Shown here: one piece after another, positions 26,401 to 35,177 of the stretch
How the letters are laid out: every line of letters starts with the position of its first letter
How positions within the stretch are numbered: position 1 is the first letter of the stretch
Source of the DNA: Alteromonadales bacterium alter-6D02
Lineage (GTDB): Bacteria > Pseudomonadota > Gammaproteobacteria > Enterobacterales > Psychrobiaceae
Length of the DNA: 64,000 nucleotides
Direction: 5' to 3'
Assembly (NCBI GenBank): GCA_002835545.1
Contig: PIZK01000022.1
Span: 1 to 64,000 of the forward strand
Program-made: the position numbers and the translations under genes
The notes under the pieces: generated by a model
What the model was told of the DNA's origin: nothing
What the model saw: the letters and a program-made list of their open reading frames with translations, nothing else
The model's database searches: none

Positions 26401-27498
26401 CTATATGGTTAACACATTTTTAGTAAATTTTTTGCGGTATTGCTGAAAACATTGATCGAGCCTGGCCGGTATTGCCAGTAGCGCAATAAAGAATAGGCAA
26501 GCTACCACATCCCAATACCAAACGCTTGTGGTATAAGGCTGACTAATCGGCAATAAGAAATACACCACAACCGCATGAAAGGTAAAAACACTCAGTGCGT
26601 GTTGGCCGAGAAATACTGGATAACGCAGGGTAAAGAGTTGCGGCAGTTTGCGCATCGCCAACATCAAAACATAGGCCATTAATAAGAGATTGATTTGGCG
26701 TAACAGTGGCGCTGAACCGTGACCCGTTAAGTAACTTTCCAATTCTACAGGTGGCCAATGCCTTAGCATAAAGAACAATGCCGCCGCCATTAACAGTAGC
26801 GCTTTAATTATCGGGGAAAAGTTAAATTGGCAAGCTTTATCTATTTTAAGATGGCTCAGCAACACCCCTAGGTAAAAATAGATTTGCCATGCCAGCGGGT
26901 CGAAATAACTGACGTTTAATTTGATTTGCGGTAATAACAGATTAAACAATGGCGTAATAAAGTCAATTGAGATGTATTGAGCAATAAGCCAAATGCTAAA
27001 GCTTGTTATGGCCACAACCACTGCCTGTCCTTGCTTGATGAGTTTAATCGCCAAGGGTAAAAATAACATCGGTACTAAATACAGAATCAAGATGTCGTGA
27101 AACCCAGGATGCTCCAGTAATAAGGTCGCCGCTATCGCGGAATGTAGTGGTTGTTCAAACCAGTTCGAGGCGGCAAAAAAGTCAGACCATAACGGAATAT
27201 AAACAGGAAACAAACTCACAAGGCTAAAGGTTACTAGGATGCCGAGAAGGTGAAAACGATAAATGGTAAAACAGCGTCGCCACACTTTTTGGTTGAGGCG
27301 CTGAGGTTGGTCGACGAGTTTGCTATAAACAAGATAAGCAACAAAACCTGACAAAAAGACAAAGCCTTCTGCGGCAGAGACTAAGCCAAAAGGTTCTCGA
27401 GTCCATTGAGTAACGAAACTGCCATAAAGGTGATTACAGGCGATAACAATTAATAGCCAGCCACGCAGGCCGTCGTAAGTTAAATCTCTGGTTATCAT
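26401..27498 (-). CDS. OpgC-like membrane acyltransferase
   Basis: This 365-residue integral membrane protein has about ten helices. The N-terminus TYDGLRGWLLIVIACNHLYG and FVFLSGFVAYLVYSK match the OpgC family (PF10129), related to acyltransferase 3. OpgC succinylates osmoregulated periplasmic glucans in E. coli; no opgG or opgH is nearby, so the acceptor here is uncertain. It lies 20 bp downstream of the LysR gene on the same strand, so the two may be co-transcribed. Confidence 0.8.
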   Translation of the reverse strand: MITRDLTYDGLRGWLLIVIACNHLYGSFVTQWTREPFGLVSAAEGFVFLSGFVAYLVYSKLVDQPQRLNQKVWRRCFTIYRFHLLGILVTFSLVSLFPVYIPLWSDFFAASNWFEQPLHSAIAATLLLEHPGFHDILILYLVPMLFLPLAIKLIKQGQAVVVAITSFSIWLIAQYISIDFITPLFNLLLPQIKLNVSYFDPLAWQIYFYLGVLLSHLKIDKACQFNFSPIIKALLLMAAALFFMLRHWPPVELESYLTGHGSAPLLRQINLLLMAYVLMLAMRKLPQLFTLRYPVFLGQHALSVFTFHAVVVYFLLPISQPYTTSVWYWDVVACLFFIALLAIPARLDQCFQQYRKKFTKNVLTI

Positions 27499-27518
27499 TA
27501 TCGGTAGCTGCCTGTAGT

Positions 27519-28424
27519 TTATTTCAATACATCGTTATATAAATCGATGACAAATTCAATAAAGGCTTTTACTTTCGGTATTTTAGCTCTATTTCGAGGG
27601 TATAAGGCGTAAATATCAAGCGGTTCCATTCCCCATTCCGGTAGTATGTTAACTAGTGCGCCTGAATCGATTTCGTCATAGCACATATAATCAGGGATCA
27701 CGGCAACGCCAAGGCCATCAACCATCGATTGTTTTAGCATCGAGAAATCATCGACTAATAAACGCGGTTGCTGATTGATTGTTTGTGATTGACCGCCAGT
27801 GGAGGTGAGGTTGAGTCGAACGTCACTATTAACAGGGTTGATAACTAATAGCTGATGATCTGCTAGCTGTTCTAATGCGGTTGGTGTGCCTGCTTTTGCT
27901 AAGTATTTCGGATTGGCGAAAAAACGGCGAGAGATAGTACCAAGCTTTTTAGCAATGAGTGATGAGTCATCTAACTTTCCGATCCTTATCACAACATCAA
28001 AGCCTTCTTCAATAAAATCGACGCGGCGGTTAACTAAGCTTAGCTGTACATTTAACTCGGGGTATTGATGCATGAAAGTGGCTAAGGCGGGGCGTAAAAC
28101 CTGCTGGCCTGTAGTAATAGAAGCGCCTACTTTTAAACTGCCTTTATAGCTATGCAAAATTTCTGATACCGCAGCCGAAGCTAAATCAAGTTCTTCATTG
28201 ATTCGTTTACAATGTTGCAAATAGCGGCTGCCTGCTTCGGTGAGGTGCTGTGAGCGAGTTGAGCGTTCTAATAGGGTGACATTAAGACGTTGCTCTAGGC
28301 GAGACACTTTACGACTGACATTGGCTTTAGGGATCCCTAAACGATCCGCCGCCAGCGTAAAACTGCCAGTTTCAACCACGGCTAAAAAGATCATCATGTC
28401 ATTTAGGTCATGTTCTAGTGCCAT
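27519..28424 (-). CDS. LysR-family transcriptional regulator
   Basis: This is a 301-residue protein with an N-terminal winged helix (VVETGSFTLAADRLGIPKANVSRKVSRLEQRL) and a periplasmic-binding-like effector domain (about 90-295, including LKVGASITTGQQVLRPAL). It is divergent from a pirin gene, a frequent arrangement in which LysR regulators of this group control the pirin. The 21-bp inverted repeat at 28459-28479 lies in the shared promoter. Confidence 0.92.
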   Translation of the reverse strand: MALEHDLNDMMIFLAVVETGSFTLAADRLGIPKANVSRKVSRLEQRLNVTLLERSTRSQHLTEAGSRYLQHCKRINEELDLASAAVSEILHSYKGSLKVGASITTGQQVLRPALATFMHQYPELNVQLSLVNRRVDFIEEGFDVVIRIGKLDDSSLIAKKLGTISRRFFANPKYLAKAGTPTALEQLADHQLLVINPVNSDVRLNLTSTGGQSQTINQQPRLLVDDFSMLKQSMVDGLGVAVIPDYMCYDEIDSGALVNILPEWGMEPLDIYALYPRNRAKIPKVKAFIEFVIDLYNDVLK

Positions 28425-28458
28425 CGTTGTCCTTGAAATTTAATTGTTGTCATAAATG

Positions 28459-28479
28459 AGATTATCATAACAATAATCT
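28459..28479. promoter_or_regulatory. LysR-type operator between lysR and pirin genes
   Basis: AGATTAT and ATAATCT are perfect 7-bp arms around a 7-bp centre, and they contain the T-N11-A pattern of LysR sites. It sits 34 bp upstream of the LysR start. Confidence 0.6.
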
Positions 28480-28554
28480 GGTATTTATCAAACAGTGTTA
28501 GGGGGCTACTATGAACTTATTGAAACGCAGACAACAATAATTACTGGAGCAAAC

Positions 28555-29238
28555 ATGCAAATTTTAAACAGAGACACATTACCTTTAGGCGGCTTTGCAG
28601 GGTTAACAGAGCATCGTATCGTTACCGATGAACGCGTATTTGCTGGTCGAAAATCACCAAATACTTTTAATGGCCTAGGTAACTTTGTGTATTTAGCGGA
28701 TGCGAAGTTTAACCCTCACGGAGAAACTCATATGCATCCGCATAAAGAGATTGATGTAATCACAGTGATGGTTGATGGTCAGGTGACCCATGAAGGCTCA
28801 TTAGAACATGGTCAAAGTTTAGTCGCAGGACAAACGCAAGTACAACGCGCTGGTGGCGAAGGCTTTGCACATAATGAGATTAACCCTGATGCGACAAAAA
28901 ATCGTTTATTGCAGATTTGGGTATTGCCTGATGAGTTGGGACAGCCAGCGGGATATAAGCTTTATACACCGAAAATGCAGGGTATCACTCGCATCTATGG
29001 TGGTAGTAAGGCGCAGACTGACACTTTTGATAGTAAAACTAAGATTGATATTGTGCGCTTAAAGGCTGAAGAGCAAGTGAGCTTCAGCGGTGAAACGTTA
29101 GTTTATGTCTTTAATGGTTCAGCACAGATAGCTGATGACCGCAGTACCTTTGACGCTCAAGACGGGGATTTAATCCGCAGCTTGAATACTGAAATTAAGG
29201 CGCAATCAGTTGTAGAATTTGTGGTTATTAGCCAATAA
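28555..29238 (+). CDS. Pirin-family protein (YhaK/YhhW-like)
   Basis: Start at 28555, with TGGAGC upstream, gives 227 residues. This is a bicupin of the pirin family; the N-terminal cupin has the metal ligands in HMHPHKEIDVITVMVDGQVTHEGS and HNEINPD. Some bacterial pirins are quercetin dioxygenases and others are stress-linked with no known substrate. Control by the divergent LysR regulator is likely. Confidence 0.88.
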   Translation: MQILNRDTLPLGGFAGLTEHRIVTDERVFAGRKSPNTFNGLGNFVYLADAKFNPHGETHMHPHKEIDVITVMVDGQVTHEGSLEHGQSLVAGQTQVQRAGGEGFAHNEINPDATKNRLLQIWVLPDELGQPAGYKLYTPKMQGITRIYGGSKAQTDTFDSKTKIDIVRLKAEEQVSFSGETLVYVFNGSAQIADDRSTFDAQDGDLIRSLNTEIKAQSVVEFVVISQ

Positions 29239-29317
29239 AAAGAGGAATTAATTCACTAATTAAAGCATACATGTTGGCTACTTGTGTGCTTTAAATTGAA
29301 CTCTAGGAGTAAAAAAC

Positions 29318-29530
29318 ATGAAACCAAGTAGACATTTTATCGCATTAATAACGTATCTGGCGCTTGTGCCTCTGGTGTATTTTGTGCCGGAATGGATTAA
29401 CCCTTTTTTGCCGAGTAGCAAGCTGATTAAAGTGGCTGTTGATGTTGCTATCATCGTACCAATTATTACTTACATGGTGATGCCGATAACTATGCACCTC
29501 TATCAATGGTATCAGCCTAAGAGGGTTTAG
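29318..29530 (+). CDS. Small two-helix membrane protein
   Basis: This 70-residue protein has two hydrophobic helices (about 7-22 and 35-58) separated by a short polar link PEWINPFLPSSK. TAGGAG precedes the ATG. I recognise no family. It follows the pirin gene by 79 bp and could share its transcript. Confidence 0.6.
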   Translation: MKPSRHFIALITYLALVPLVYFVPEWINPFLPSSKLIKVAVDVAIIVPIITYMVMPITMHLYQWYQPKRV

Positions 29531-29759
29531 GTGTTGATTAAAAAGAGGGTGAGGCACTAGTGAAAAATAAAAGTGGGTAATTAATGAACAGCTTATTTCT
29601 GTTATAGTTTAACTATCGACTACTTGTGATCGACGTATCATAGGTAGTAAATATTGACTGTGATTATATTGTGAGGCTGTCGCTGGAGAGAGTAGAGCGT
29701 GTTCCGTTTAGTAGCGTTCAAAACAATTACTATCACATATTATATTGGTGAGAATATTT

Positions 29760-30977
29760 ATGGCAACGCATGATTATTTTCTTTATTTGATGGTTATCCT
29801 CCTAACCGCTCGTATTTTAGCTGAGCTTGCAACGCGTTTAAAAGCGCCATCGGTAATCGGTGAATTACTTGCGGGTATTGTGCTGGGGCCAAGTTTACTT
29901 GGGTGGATTGAGCCGATTGAAGCGATCAAATTGATGGCTGAAATTGGTATTTTATTATTGCTTTTTGAGGTGGGCTTACAAACTGATATAAAGCGTCTCA
30001 TGAATACGGGGACTGAGTCAGTGATTGTTTCAGTGGCTGGGTTCATTTTACCGCTTGTTTTAGGCTTTTTGATCAGTTATTGGCTATTTGACCTGACCTT
30101 GTTGGTCTCCTTATTTATCGGTGGTACTTTAACGGCTACCAGTATTGGTGTGACGGTGCGGGTGTTATCTGACTTAAACCGGCAGCAGTCTACCGAGGGG
30201 CAAATTGTACTTGGGGCTGCGGTACTTGATGATGTGCTAGGGGTGGTATTATTAGCGCTGCTCTATGAGTTTTCGGTCGGTGGTGGGGTTAATATTGTTA
30301 ACGCCAGTAAAGTATTGATGTTTGTTGGGGCGTTCTTTGTTCTTGCGCCTATGGCGGCAAAGCTTATTTCCTTATTAATTAAACGTTTTGATGAAGCCAG
30401 TGAACTCCCAGGGTTGTTGCCCACGACCGTTGTCTCATTAGTGCTGTTTTTTGCATGGCTCGCTCATGCAATGGGTGCACCTGAATTACTTGGTGGTTTT
30501 GCTGCTGGACTTGCATTATCACGGCGCTTTTTCTTACCTCTTGGTATCGCCTTTCATTCTGATGAGCAATTTGCTCAACGTATCGAAAAACAAATGAGCC
30601 CAATCGTTTATTTATTTACTCCGATTTTCTTTGTTTATGTTGGTTTGTCGTTAAATTTGCGAGAAATTGACTGGAGTTCGACGTTTATTTGGAGCTTTTC
30701 ATTATTGGTTTTGATTGCTGCTATTGTGAGTAAGATGTGTGGTGCATTCTTTATTAATCAGCCGTTAAAAGCGAAGTGGATGATTGGTATGGCGATGGTC
30801 CCACGGGGAGAGGTGGGATTAATTTTCGTTGAGCTCGGACGTGTCAGTGGCATTTTTAACAACGAAATCTATGCTGCTTTAGTGATTGTAATCGCTTTAA
30901 CGACCTTATTGCCGCCATTAATTATGAAATGGTTTTATGGGCGCTATGGAGCTGATGATATGGGAAATGCCCCTTAA
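29760..30977 (+). CDS. CPA2-type cation/proton antiporter (KefB-like membrane domain)
   Basis: Start at 29760, with GGTGAG seven bases upstream, gives 405 residues with about 12 helices. Key motifs are GELLAGIVLGPSLLGW, the TATSIGVTVRVL segment, and GAAVLDDVLGVVLLAL with the paired aspartates of CPA2 exchangers; PRGEVGLIFVELG lies in a late helix. It lacks the RCK/TrkA-N domain of KefB/KefC, so it is a bare exchanger. Substrate (Na+ or K+) cannot be decided. Confidence 0.88.
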   Translation: MATHDYFLYLMVILLTARILAELATRLKAPSVIGELLAGIVLGPSLLGWIEPIEAIKLMAEIGILLLLFEVGLQTDIKRLMNTGTESVIVSVAGFILPLVLGFLISYWLFDLTLLVSLFIGGTLTATSIGVTVRVLSDLNRQQSTEGQIVLGAAVLDDVLGVVLLALLYEFSVGGGVNIVNASKVLMFVGAFFVLAPMAAKLISLLIKRFDEASELPGLLPTTVVSLVLFFAWLAHAMGAPELLGGFAAGLALSRRFFLPLGIAFHSDEQFAQRIEKQMSPIVYLFTPIFFVYVGLSLNLREIDWSSTFIWSFSLLVLIAAIVSKMCGAFFINQPLKAKWMIGMAMVPRGEVGLIFVELGRVSGIFNNEIYAALVIVIALTTLLPPLIMKWFYGRYGADDMGNAP

Positions 30978-31039
30978 ATTATCAATCAACCTCTTGAATT
31001 TAAGATAAATGGTACCAAGTCTTTAGTATGTTTGGATAA

Positions 31040-31879
31040 ATGATGGCAGTCCATTTGGCGATCTTTCTTGTGTGTTTTGTTGCGACATCTGTATGGTGCT
31101 ATGTGATTTGGGGGCAAAAGTACTTGCTTGAAAAAAGGCGGGTAGCGCATCATGCAAAGCCGTTATCTTCACAGCAACTACACCTACTCAATCGGGCGAT
31201 GCCACTTTATCGACGTTTGCCACCGACCTTACAAAAACAGTTGAGCGGTCACATTCAGGTGTTTTTAGCGGAGAAACATTTTGTTGGTGGAGACGGGCTT
31301 GTCGTGGATGACAATATGCGATTAGTCGTTGCTGCCAATGCGTGTTTACTCTTACTAAATCGCCATAGTGATAACTTTATTAATGTTAAAACTATCGTGC
31401 TATATCCCGGCGCCTATCGTGCGAAACAGCAACACCAGCATAATCAAATTGTCTCGGACGTTGAGCAGACTCGTTTAGGTGAGTCATGGCCATGGGGAAC
31501 GGTCGTATTGTCTTGGTCTGATAGTTTAGCTGGGTCGATTAATGAGCAAGATGGTCACAATGTCATTTTACATGAATTTTCACATCAACTTGATCAGCAA
31601 AATGGTGGGGCGACCGGAACACCTAAATTAAAAGAGCGCGCGATGTATCAGCAGTGGAATAAAGTGCTCAGTCAAGAATATCAACAGTTGCGTAGTCAAT
31701 TATGGCAAAACAAATCAAGTGTTATTGATACCTATGGGGCGACTAACGAAGCAGAGTTTTTTGCCGTTATCACGGAAAGCTTTTTTGAACGCCCACTGCA
31801 ATTAAGGAAAGAACACAGCGCATTATATGAGATTTTATATCGCTATTATCAAGTTGACCCAGTGAGTTGGTTTAGATAA
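31040..31879 (+). CDS. MtfA-like zinc peptidase (M90)
   Basis: This 279-residue protein has an N-terminal helix (VHLAIFLVCFVATSVWCYVI), which E. coli MtfA lacks, so it is probably membrane-anchored. The peptidase core has the zinc motif VILHEFSHQLDQQNG and the downstream acidic EAEFFAVITESFFERP. E. coli MtfA interacts with the glucose repressor Mlc; no Mlc gene is in the window. The gene ends at a strong terminator. Confidence 0.88.
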   Translation: MMAVHLAIFLVCFVATSVWCYVIWGQKYLLEKRRVAHHAKPLSSQQLHLLNRAMPLYRRLPPTLQKQLSGHIQVFLAEKHFVGGDGLVVDDNMRLVVAANACLLLLNRHSDNFINVKTIVLYPGAYRAKQQHQHNQIVSDVEQTRLGESWPWGTVVLSWSDSLAGSINEQDGHNVILHEFSHQLDQQNGGATGTPKLKERAMYQQWNKVLSQEYQQLRSQLWQNKSSVIDTYGATNEAEFFAVITESFFERPLQLRKEHSALYEILYRYYQVDPVSWFR

Positions 31880-31913
31880 TAGCGCCTTGCTAATTGTTAG
31901 GAGGCGCTATTTT
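31878..31913 (+). terminator. Intrinsic terminator of the MtfA-like gene
   Basis: AATAGCGCC and GGCGCTATT form a 9-bp stem around a 16-nt loop, followed by TTT. The first arm overlaps the stop codon. Confidence 0.65.
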
Positions 31914-31924
31914 AAACGTTGTCA

Positions 31925-32707
31925 CTACGGTTGTTCTATTAGCGTTAAATTACCGTTTTTTGCTTGATATAAACCGTTTTTAGTACTGACATAAAACTCC
32001 CCATGGAGCATTCCTAGATAAGCATGAATGGCTAATGGCGTTTCAGTTAAAATATGGGTAGCAAAAGGAATCGCATCTGCTGACTTATTTAAGGTTAAAC
32101 ACGATCTTGAGAGGCGCTCTTTGGCTTTTAATTTAAGGTCAGACTTAAAATAAGTAAAACGATAATGGCCGCCGACAACTATTTTATTCGGCTCTGTGGT
32201 TGACGCGAGCGTGTAAACAATCAGTTGGTCTTGCTCTTCTAATACCACGGTATTGTAGTTACGAGTACACGGCGCTTGAATGGACTGCAACGCCAATTGC
32301 CTCACTTTAAACTTATTAATTAAGCGCTTAGTTATTGTCGATGGTGGCACTAATTCTGGCCTGCCTTGGGCGTTATCGTCGTAACCAAATCGAACTTCAA
32401 AAATTATTTGAGGCTTATCTCCAGTACTGCCAATAAAATAGGTGGTTGCTTTATTGCTATCTAGTTCGGTGATCCAGCCAATTACACCACTTTGGCGATT
32501 TAAAACACCTTGCTGTAGTAAAAAGTCTGTTGCTGTAGCCGCGTAGCGATCCTTTGCGTAAATTTGTTGACCGCGCTGTTGGGCTACCTCAAGAGAGAGG
32601 GGGGTGATTGCAAATAAGCTCGCGGTGAGCGATGTCTTTTGCGGTGGTTGATTGGTGCTAGAGCAAGCCGTTAGCAACAAGATAAAAAAAAGTAATAATA
32701 TTTTCAA
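31925..32707 (-). CDS. Lipoprotein of unknown function
   Basis: This 260-residue protein has a lipoprotein signal (MKILLLFFILLLTAC, Cys 15). The mature sequence is beta-rich with GVIGWITELDSNKATTYFIG and QIIFEVRFGYDD; two further cysteines occur in QAPCTRNYN and SRSCLTLN and might form a disulfide. I recognise no family. It follows the other lipoprotein gene after 30 bp, so they form an operon. Confidence 0.65.
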   Translation of the reverse strand: MKILLLFFILLLTACSSTNQPPQKTSLTASLFAITPLSLEVAQQRGQQIYAKDRYAATATDFLLQQGVLNRQSGVIGWITELDSNKATTYFIGSTGDKPQIIFEVRFGYDDNAQGRPELVPPSTITKRLINKFKVRQLALQSIQAPCTRNYNTVVLEEQDQLIVYTLASTTEPNKIVVGGHYRFTYFKSDLKLKAKERLSRSCLTLNKSADAIPFATHILTETPLAIHAYLGMLHGEFYVSTKNGLYQAKNGNLTLIEQP

Positions 32708-32737
32708 TGGATTAGTTTCCCAGTGGCTGAGTTATTG

Positions 32738-33151
32738 CTATAGCTTCCACATGATTTCGTTTCTTAGTCTTTCAATTAATTTTACATCTTCACCTGCTAC
32801 CGCAGTGTAAACGAATGTTTGCTGGTTCACAGGAGTGCACTTAATTACCGCTCTATTATTACTAAAGTTACCATACACATAGGTATGATTCTTAGTCACC
32901 AGCTTAAATCCTAATGACTTCAGAATAGATACGCCTTTGATTGCACATAAATCTGGCGACTCGTTTACTACCTTATGATCTGACCACAGTTGGGGCGTAT
33001 ATGCTTTCTTTAGCGTAATAACCTGACTGGTTGTGGCAAGACTCGTTGCTTTAGGTTCTTGATTGGTAGTTGGCTTTACATCTATTGTCTCGTGCAGGTT
33101 CGCTGAACAGCCTGACAGGAGCAAAATGAATATAATAGTTAGGTGTTTGAT
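32738..33151 (-). CDS. Lipoprotein with no standard start codon
   Basis: The lipobox L-L-S-G-C lies at the start of the longest ORF with a legal start codon (a TTG at 33124), which would leave no hydrophobic segment. Extending upstream in frame restores a full signal, IKHLTIIFILLLSGC, starting at ATC (33151-33149) eight bases after AAGG. So the natural start appears to be ATC where ATG would be expected, about 137 residues in all. The mature part has two cysteines (DLCAIKG and VIKCTP). I recognise no family. It is first of a two-gene operon. Confidence 0.55.
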   Translation of the reverse strand: MKHLTIIFILLLSGCSANLHETIDVKPTTNQEPKATSLATTSQVITLKKAYTPQLWSDHKVVNESPDLCAIKGVSILKSLGFKLVTKNHTYVYGNFSNNRAVIKCTPVNQQTFVYTAVAGEDVKLIERLRNEIMWKL

Positions 33152-33188
33152 AGTACTTTCCTTGTTATTAATCAGTGACCTGATAGAT

Positions 33189-33224
33189 AGCTATCGTTTA
33201 GTTGAGAGCTATCGTTTGATTGAG
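33189..33224. repeat. Two 18-bp tandem direct repeats
   Basis: AGCTATCGTTTAGTTGAG (33189-33206) is followed directly by AGCTATCGTTTGATTGAG (33207-33224), two mismatches apart, and by the first four bases of a third copy. It lies about 40-75 bp upstream of the lipoprotein operon, in its promoter region. Confidence 0.7.
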
Positions 33225-33328
33225 AGCTTAAGGTTCGCGGATATGACCGATTAACCTTGTCACCAAGAATACACTATACTTTATTTGGGAGAACTAAGTT
33301 GATTTAGTTATCTTTTTTGGGCTATTGA

Positions 33329-34174
33329 CTACTGCAAATTATCGCTCAAAAACTGAAATTGATAGGTAATCGCATTGCGCCAGTAATCCCAATCATGACC
33401 TCCAGGGCGTTCAATATAATCATGCTCAATGTTTAACTCCAGCATTGATTGATGTAATTGCCGATTCACCGATAAAAAGAAATCAGAGACGCCGACATCC
33501 AATAGGATAGGGAGTTTATTATCATCTTTTTGCCAGAGGTTGTTTGTGGCTGCAATTTTGTATAAGTTACTTTTTATCGCTACAGCATCCCACAAAGTCG
33601 GGTTTTCTTGGTAATTTCCTAACACTTTATTAATGCCAAATGATGCGGCGAAAGGGCGTAAGTCAACACCCGCTGACATAGCGCCTACGGCGCCAAAAAT
33701 ATCTTGGTGATTTATCGCGATATGCAGTGCGCCAAATCCACCCATTGATAACCCTGTGATCCCGCGACCGTTTCGAGTTGGCTTGGTTGAAAACTTCTGA
33801 TCAATGTACTTCACCACATCATGGGCAATATAGCTTTCGTAGCGGGACTCTGAGTTTATGGCCGAGTTCATATACCATGAATCATAGCCACCGTCAGGAT
33901 TAACGATAATAACATTATAGCGATCAGCCAGTGCCTCAATGTTTGTATTCGTTGTCCAGTCTGCATGGTTACCGCTAAAACCATGGAGTACATAAATAAC
34001 GCGATAACGTTGCTTGGTATTATAACCCTTGGGTAGAGTGACTGTGATCGGGTGCTTTATTCCTGTTTTCTGACCGATAAAGGTGTTAATGATGACTTCA
34101 CTAGCACCGGCCTTATTTATTTGTGAAAAGCTAATTAATAGATTAAATAAAACAAAGGCTAAGCACTTTTTCAC
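33329..34174 (-). CDS. Secreted esterase (esterase D / antigen 85-like fold)
   Basis: This 281-residue protein has a signal peptide (about 1-24, ending KAGA-S). It has an alpha/beta-hydrolase fold of the PF00756 family: YVLHGFSGNHADW at the oxyanion side, nucleophile GLSMGGFGAL, an acidic DVGVSDFF and the catalytic histidine in RPGGHDWDYW. Relatives hydrolyse acyl esters, such as feruloyl or siderophore esters. The substrate is not evident, and the gene is alone. Confidence 0.85.
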   Translation of the reverse strand: MKKCLAFVLFNLLISFSQINKAGASEVIINTFIGQKTGIKHPITVTLPKGYNTKQRYRVIYVLHGFSGNHADWTTNTNIEALADRYNVIIVNPDGGYDSWYMNSAINSESRYESYIAHDVVKYIDQKFSTKPTRNGRGITGLSMGGFGALHIAINHQDIFGAVGAMSAGVDLRPFAASFGINKVLGNYQENPTLWDAVAIKSNLYKIAATNNLWQKDDNKLPILLDVGVSDFFLSVNRQLHQSMLELNIEHDYIERPGGHDWDYWRNAITYQFQFLSDNLQ

Positions 34175-34299
34175 GTTTGGTATTCCCCACGTTATAATTG
34201 CCAGACATCAATGTTCAGCAATTAAAATTGATAAATGTCTTGGTGTATTTTTAATATATGAGACAATTTAGAGCGCAATCACCCACCATATGGCTCAAA

Positions 34300-34533
34300 A
34301 TGAAACTTTTAGTTCGAAATCTTTCCCGTTCAACCACTGAAGCGGAATTACATACTTTATTCTCAACACACGGAACGGTTAGCGAGTGTAGCTTGGTCTT
34401 AGATCAAGAAACTGGCAATTCAAAAGGCTTTGCGTTTGTTGAAATGGCAGATACCAGTGAAGCGAAAGCTGCCATTGCAGCATTACACGAAACTAAATTA
34501 GCCAAGAATAAGATCCGTGTAAAGATCGCTTAA
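34300..34533 (+). CDS. RNA recognition motif (RRM) protein
   Basis: This 77-residue protein is a single RRM: RNP2 as LLVRNLS and RNP1 as KGFAFVEM, preceded by the TEAELHTLFSTHGTVSECSLV helix and strand. The ATG at 34300 fits the domain edge; an earlier ATG at 34258 would add 14 residues. Bacterial RRM proteins of this kind are likely RNA chaperones, often cold-induced. A terminator follows. Confidence 0.9.
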   Translation: MKLLVRNLSRSTTEAELHTLFSTHGTVSECSLVLDQETGNSKGFAFVEMADTSEAKAAIAALHETKLAKNKIRVKIA

Positions 34534-34566
34534 TATCGCCATCTTATTTCATCTGATAATGAATGT

Positions 34567-34599
34567 AAAAGTCAGTAGTGGAAGCACTGCTGGCTTTTT
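34567..34599 (+). terminator. Intrinsic terminator of the RRM gene
   Basis: GTCAGTAGTG and CACTGCTGGC form a 10-bp stem with two G-T pairs and a GAAG loop, flanked by AAAA and TTTTT. Confidence 0.75.
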
Positions 34600-35177
34600 C
34601 TTACCCCGTGTTCTAATTCGTTTGTCCTCGTTACAAAATTGATTACTTAAGTAATGGAATTGGCATTAATTCCCTTGACTCGAAAATCAAAAGTGAGACC
34701 ACTTAACGTAGCCAATGTATGTCATGGATGAGATGAACACCATTCATGGAGTTAAAGCAATAAGAACAATCAATTGGTGAAAAGCGGTTAAAGCGAGTAA
34801 GAAAAAATTCATATTCAAATGTTATTTTTCTTAGGCGTTATTAGCGATGTTGCTAGGCTGTTTGTCGATATAAGAGCTTAACTCAATCACATTAGCTATG
34901 ACTGCGTTTCGTTATGCCTGCCACTTTTAGCGGTAGCCTGAGCTATATACAACTACGAACTATTCTAGGGCAACGCTTACCTTGCATCACGCCTAATCGA
35001 TGCAATTTAAGAGAAAAATAATACTCAAATACACAAGTGGAAAGTTGCTGATTTCACAGCTTTATAAGTATTTAGTTTTATTAAACAGTTGTTTAGTGAT
35101 TTAAGCTTGGCTACTGATTATTATTGTTTTGTGATAGAATCCACTGCAACAATAATTATCATTTACAGTAATCAATT
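34600..35177. other. 578-bp gap upstream of the DUF350 operon
   Basis: I see no convincing gene here. The middle third (about 34830-35000) has slightly coding-like composition with stops in all frames and may be a relic. Near the end, TAGAAT (35135-35140) could be a -10 element, and AATAATTATCATTTA (35151-35165) resembles half of a Fur site, but the other half does not match. Confidence 0.3.

Noticed and set aside
29600-29640. CRP site TGTGA-N6-TATCA upstream of the antiporter
   Set aside because: The second half has two mismatches and lies far from a recognisable promoter.
34830-35000. Integron attC site or transposase relic in the gap before DUF350
   Set aside because: No core sites with the right palindromic spacing were found, and no frame longer than a few dozen codons could be linked to a transposase family.
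35151-35165. Fur box upstream of the DUF350 operon
   Set aside because: Only one half matches; the second half diverges strongly, and the operon has no iron-related gene.
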